A DNA stretch of 7,441 nt, taken from NCBI GenBank assembly GCA_945903675.1, contig CAMDOP010000161.1, positions 1 to 7,441 of the forward strand, in the 5' to 3' direction. The notes beneath the pieces were generated by a model. That model did no database searches, had not been told where the DNA came from, and saw only the letters and a list, made by a program, of their open reading frames with translations. Positions 5,062-7,441 of this stretch are shown here, in pieces (position 1 is the stretch's first letter; each line of letters starts with the position of its first letter). The DNA comes from Crenothrix polyspora (GTDB lineage: Bacteria; Pseudomonadota; Gammaproteobacteria; Methylococcales; Methylomonadaceae). A program made the translations under genes and the position numbers.

Positions 5062-6405
5062 ATGAAACAGCATCAGACTATCCGCTCTGCTGATGAGCCG
5101 TCATCAGTCATAGCTAAGGCGGGCTTTAGGGAATTATTGGCTTGGGCCTTTTATGATTTTGCTAATTCCGGCTATACCACTGTGGTACAAACTACGATCT
5201 TTAGTGCTTATTTTGTAGGCGTCGTGGCAGGAGTAGAACAAGGCGTTACTCCGGGATTGTCAACCTTGTTATGGTCATTAGCGATAGGGCTGGCTAATTT
5301 TGTGGTTATGATCAGCGGGCCGTTGTTAGGAGCTATCGCCGATCATCGAGCTTGTAAAAAACGCTTTCTATTAATCTCTTCCATAGGCTGTGTTACAGCA
5401 ACCGCTAGCTTGGCATGGGTAGGGCCTGGTGATGTCGGTTTAGGGATGGTCTTGGTGACCGTATCGGCCATCATGTTTGCCAGTGGTGAAAATCTGATTG
5501 CAGCCTTTTTGCCAGAACTAGTGCAAGAGGAGAACATGGGTAGGCTGTCGGGTTACGGCTGGAGTTTGGGCTATTTTGGTGGCTTACTAACTTTAGGTAT
5601 CTGTTTAGCCTATATAACTTGGGCCAAGCAACAAGGTTTACCCGCTACGCATTTTGTCCCTGTCTCGTTGCTCATTACCGCGTGCATTTTTGCTTTAGCA
5701 GCATTGCCTACGTTTATCTGGTTACGTGAGCGAGCCATACCAGCGGTATGGGATAGAAGTCGCTCTAGTTTACACATCAGCTATACCCGATTAGTCCATA
5801 CCTTTAAAGAAGCAGCGCGCTTTCGCGATTTATTTTGGTTTTTGATTACCTTGGGAGTTTATCAATCGGGTGTGAGTACGGTCATCGTTTTGGCGGCTAT
5901 TTATGCTCAGGAAGTCATGGGCTTTGATACTCAAGCCTTGATTGTTTTGATTATGGTGGTAAATGTGACGGCGGCGGTCGGTGCTTTTATCTGTGGGCAT
6001 TTGCAAGATCGAATAGGCTCAGTACCGACCTTAGCCATTACTTTAGTTATCTGGATTGTTGCGGTGATCGTGGCGATATTGGCTAAAGAGACCCTCGATA
6101 TGTGGATTGCGGGTAATCTTATCGGTTTAGCGATGGGTGCAAGTCAGGCGGTAGGTCGCGCTTTAGTCAGTAAGTTTTCACCCGTAGAGCGTACGGGTGA
6201 GTTTTTAGGCTTATGGGGCTTAGTCAATCGGTTGTCGGCTATTGTAGGGCCTTTAAGTTATGGCTTGATTAATTATTGGAGCCAGGGAAATCACAGAATG
6301 TCTTTATTGTCGACCTTGGTATTTTTTATTGTAGGCTTAGCTTTATTAATTAAGGTCAATGAAAGCCGAGGCAAAGCCGCTGCCAATATCAATGTTGCCC
6401 AATAG
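5062..6405 (+). CDS. UMF1-family major facilitator transporter
   Basis: A 447-residue polytopic membrane protein. It opens with the family signature AWAFYDFANSGYTTVVQTTI (27-46). GPLLGAIADHRACKKR (86-101) is a motif-A-like loop between helices 2 and 3. AFLPELVQEENMGRLSGYGW plus SLGYFGG (148-174) is another conserved block. Hydrophobic segments along the chain are consistent with 12 helices, with a soluble central loop around 225-255. The family is related to the fungal vacuolar effluxer Atg22. Bacterial members are mostly uncharacterised and their substrate is not known, so none is assigned. GAGGG at 5051-5055 lies 6 nt before the ATG. It follows nth by 49 bp and precedes glnK by 90 bp. Confidence 0.9.
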   Translation: MKQHQTIRSADEPSSVIAKAGFRELLAWAFYDFANSGYTTVVQTTIFSAYFVGVVAGVEQGVTPGLSTLLWSLAIGLANFVVMISGPLLGAIADHRACKKRFLLISSIGCVTATASLAWVGPGDVGLGMVLVTVSAIMFASGENLIAAFLPELVQEENMGRLSGYGWSLGYFGGLLTLGICLAYITWAKQQGLPATHFVPVSLLITACIFALAALPTFIWLRERAIPAVWDRSRSSLHISYTRLVHTFKEAARFRDLFWFLITLGVYQSGVSTVIVLAAIYAQEVMGFDTQALIVLIMVVNVTAAVGAFICGHLQDRIGSVPTLAITLVIWIVAVIVAILAKETLDMWIAGNLIGLAMGASQAVGRALVSKFSPVERTGEFLGLWGLVNRLSAIVGPLSYGLINYWSQGNHRMSLLSTLVFFIVGLALLIKVNESRGKAAANINVAQ

Positions 6406-6427
6406 TAGTCATCAACTGCGCTAAAAA

Positions 6428-6456
6428 TTGTATGTTGATGGATAATTCACTATGAT
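6428..6456 (+). promoter_or_regulatory. Candidate sigma-70 promoter for glnK-amtB
   Basis: TTGTAT (6428-6433) and TATGAT (6451-6456) are separated by 17 bp, about 40 bp upstream of the glnK ATG. The -10 is good and the -35 weak. I looked for a sigma-54 -24/-12 pair (GG and GC 10 bp apart), usual for this operon, and did not find one in the 90-bp gap. Confidence 0.4.
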
Positions 6457-6495
6457 TGCAGTCTGTAGCCAATATCTTAATAAGCGAGAGCCAAT

Positions 6496-6834
6496 ATGAA
6501 ACTAATAACCGCTATCATCAAGCCATTTAAAATGGATGATGTAAGAGAAGCATTATCTGAAATAGGCGTTGCTGGTGTCACTGCAACTGAAGTAAAAGGT
6601 TTTGGTCGTCAAAAAGGCCACACCGAGTTATATAGAGGCGCTGAATATGTCGTCGATTTTTTACCTAAAATCAAGTTAGAAATTGCCGTAGCTGATGAGA
6701 TGGTTGAAAAAGCTGTTAGCACTATAGTCAATGCCGCTAATACCGGAAAAATTGGCGATGGTAAAATATTTGTGTCTAATTTAGAACAGGTAGTACGCAT
6801 TAGAACTGGTGAAACTGGGGAGGATGCGATTTAG
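6496..6834 (+). CDS. glnK: Nitrogen regulatory PII protein GlnK
   Basis: A 112-residue PII trimer subunit, the usual family length. It senses 2-oxoglutarate, ATP/ADP and, through uridylylation, glutamine. The N-terminus MKLITAIIKPFKMDDVREAL resembles E. coli GlnK. The T-loop (about 37-55) contains KGHTELYRGAEY with the uridylylation site Tyr51. The B-loop TGKIGDGKIFV (83-93) and the C-loop RIRTGE (101-106) are intact. Its position 17 bp before amtB marks it as the GlnK paralogue that docks on AmtB and blocks ammonium flow when nitrogen is plentiful, rather than GlnB. GAGAG at 6486-6490 lies 5 nt before the ATG. No inactivating change is seen. Confidence 0.97.
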   Translation: MKLITAIIKPFKMDDVREALSEIGVAGVTATEVKGFGRQKGHTELYRGAEYVVDFLPKIKLEIAVADEMVEKAVSTIVNAANTGKIGDGKIFVSNLEQVVRIRTGETGEDAI

Positions 6835-6851
6835 TCGCTTAGAAACGAATA

Positions 6852-7441
6852 ATGATTAATAACTATAATAATAAGAGAAATTGGCTGCTGGCAGTCTTAC
6901 TATTGCTACCCACAATAGCGTCAGCAGCAGAGTTGAATCAAGCAAATACGGCATGGGTATTAACTTCAACAGCTTTAGTGTTGTTTATGACGATTCCTGG
7001 CTTGTCTTTGTTTTACGCAGGTTTAGTAAGAAGTAAAAACGTATTGTCGGTGTTAATGCAGTGTTTTGCCATTACCTGTGTGGTATCGATACTTTGGCTG
7101 GCTGGTGTTTATAGCTTTATTTTTAGCGATGGCGGAAATTTACAGCAGTTTATAGGTGGCGCATCTAAAGTATTCTTGCCGGGTATAAGTACGGGATCAA
7201 TGACCGGTGATATCCCCGAGTCGGTTTATTTTATGTTTCAAATGACTTTTGCGATTATTACCCCCGCTTTGATTGTGGGTGCTTTTGCAGAACGTATGAA
7301 GTTTTCTGCCATGCTTTTGTTTAGCAGTTTATGGTTGATTATTGTCTATATGCCAGTTTGTCATTGGATCTGGGGTGGTGGCTGGCTCGCTGGTTTGGGT
7401 GTTATGGATTTTGCCGGTGGTATTGTTATTCATGTTAATGC
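6852..7441 (+). CDS. amtB: Ammonium channel AmtB, N-terminal part (cut by window edge)
   Basis: The frame runs from the ATG at 6852 to the window end, 196 complete codons. Residues 1-26 look like a cleavable signal peptide (KRNWLLAVLLLLPTIASAA), as in E. coli AmtB. Transmembrane segments follow with the family blocks IPGLSLFYAGLVR (48-60), FQMTFAIITPALIVGAFAER (129-148), WGGGWL (174-179) and MDFAGGIVIHVN (185-196). By alignment to E. coli, F129 matches the Phe107 gate, W174 matches Trp148 of the outer site, D187 matches Asp160 and H194 is the first pore histidine (His168). The second pore histidine lies beyond the window. The start lacks a strong Shine-Dalgarno and is 17 bp after glnK, so coupled expression is likely. 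Confidence 0.96.
   Translation, partial: MINNYNNKRNWLLAVLLLLPTIASAAELNQANTAWVLTSTALVLFMTIPGLSLFYAGLVRSKNVLSVLMQCFAITCVVSILWLAGVYSFIFSDGGNLQQFIGGASKVFLPGISTGSMTGDIPESVYFMFQMTFAIITPALIVGAFAERMKFSAMLLFSSLWLIIVYMPVCHWIWGGGWLAGLGVMDFAGGIVIHVN

Noticed and set aside
6410..6440. CATCAAC/GTTGATG inverted repeat after the transporter gene, considered as a terminator
   Set aside because: 7-bp arms with a 17-nt loop and no U-run; several such pairs are expected by chance in a window this size, and it overlaps the glnK promoter candidate.

Overview
The window looks like a piece of a gammaproteobacterial chromosome with moderate to low GC. The protein styles (a PAS sensor beginning with an HQIELEMQNEELR-type coil, an HDOD protein, an HvfABC-type peptide cluster, a glnK-amtB pair) would suit an environmental, possibly methanotroph-like lineage. 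That placement is inference only; no marker gene fixes the taxon.

Layout from left to right. The 5' part of a PAS-domain sensor gene runs leftward off the window (1-167). About 500 bp of AT-rich non-coding DNA follows, then a rightward HDOD signalling protein (669-1550). A second non-coding stretch of about 450 bp (1551-1999) holds short repeats and hairpins. Next comes a leftward three-gene operon, read from 4143 down to 2000: an exported Cys/Met-rich precursor peptide (hvfA), a DUF692/MNIO multi-iron maturase (hvfB) and its DUF2063 partner (hvfC). To the right, transcription is all rightward: nth (endonuclease III), a UMF1-type major facilitator transporter, glnK (PII protein) and the 5' part of amtB (ammonium channel), cut by the window end.

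The hvf operon is the most interesting part. The precursor has a signal peptide, then six Cys residues, each in an E-x-[A/S]-C-[G/A] motif. This is a variant of the EGKCG motif that MNIO enzymes convert into copper-binding groups in the Haemophilus HvfA family. Three of the motifs continue as C-G-x-M-M-K, adding possible thioether ligands. hvfB and hvfC overlap by 4 bp (ATGA), as expected for a two-protein maturase. Between hvfA and hvfB lie two tandem hairpins without U-tracts, one with 12-bp arms. They could protect or separate the hvfA message and keep the substrate in excess over the enzyme. An extended -10 promoter and a 7-bp inverted repeat at the predicted transcription start lie in front of hvfA.

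glnK and amtB form the usual nitrogen-sensing pair: GlnK with uridylylation site Tyr51 is expected to plug the AmtB channel. No sigma-54 site is visible upstream, only a sigma-70-like candidate.
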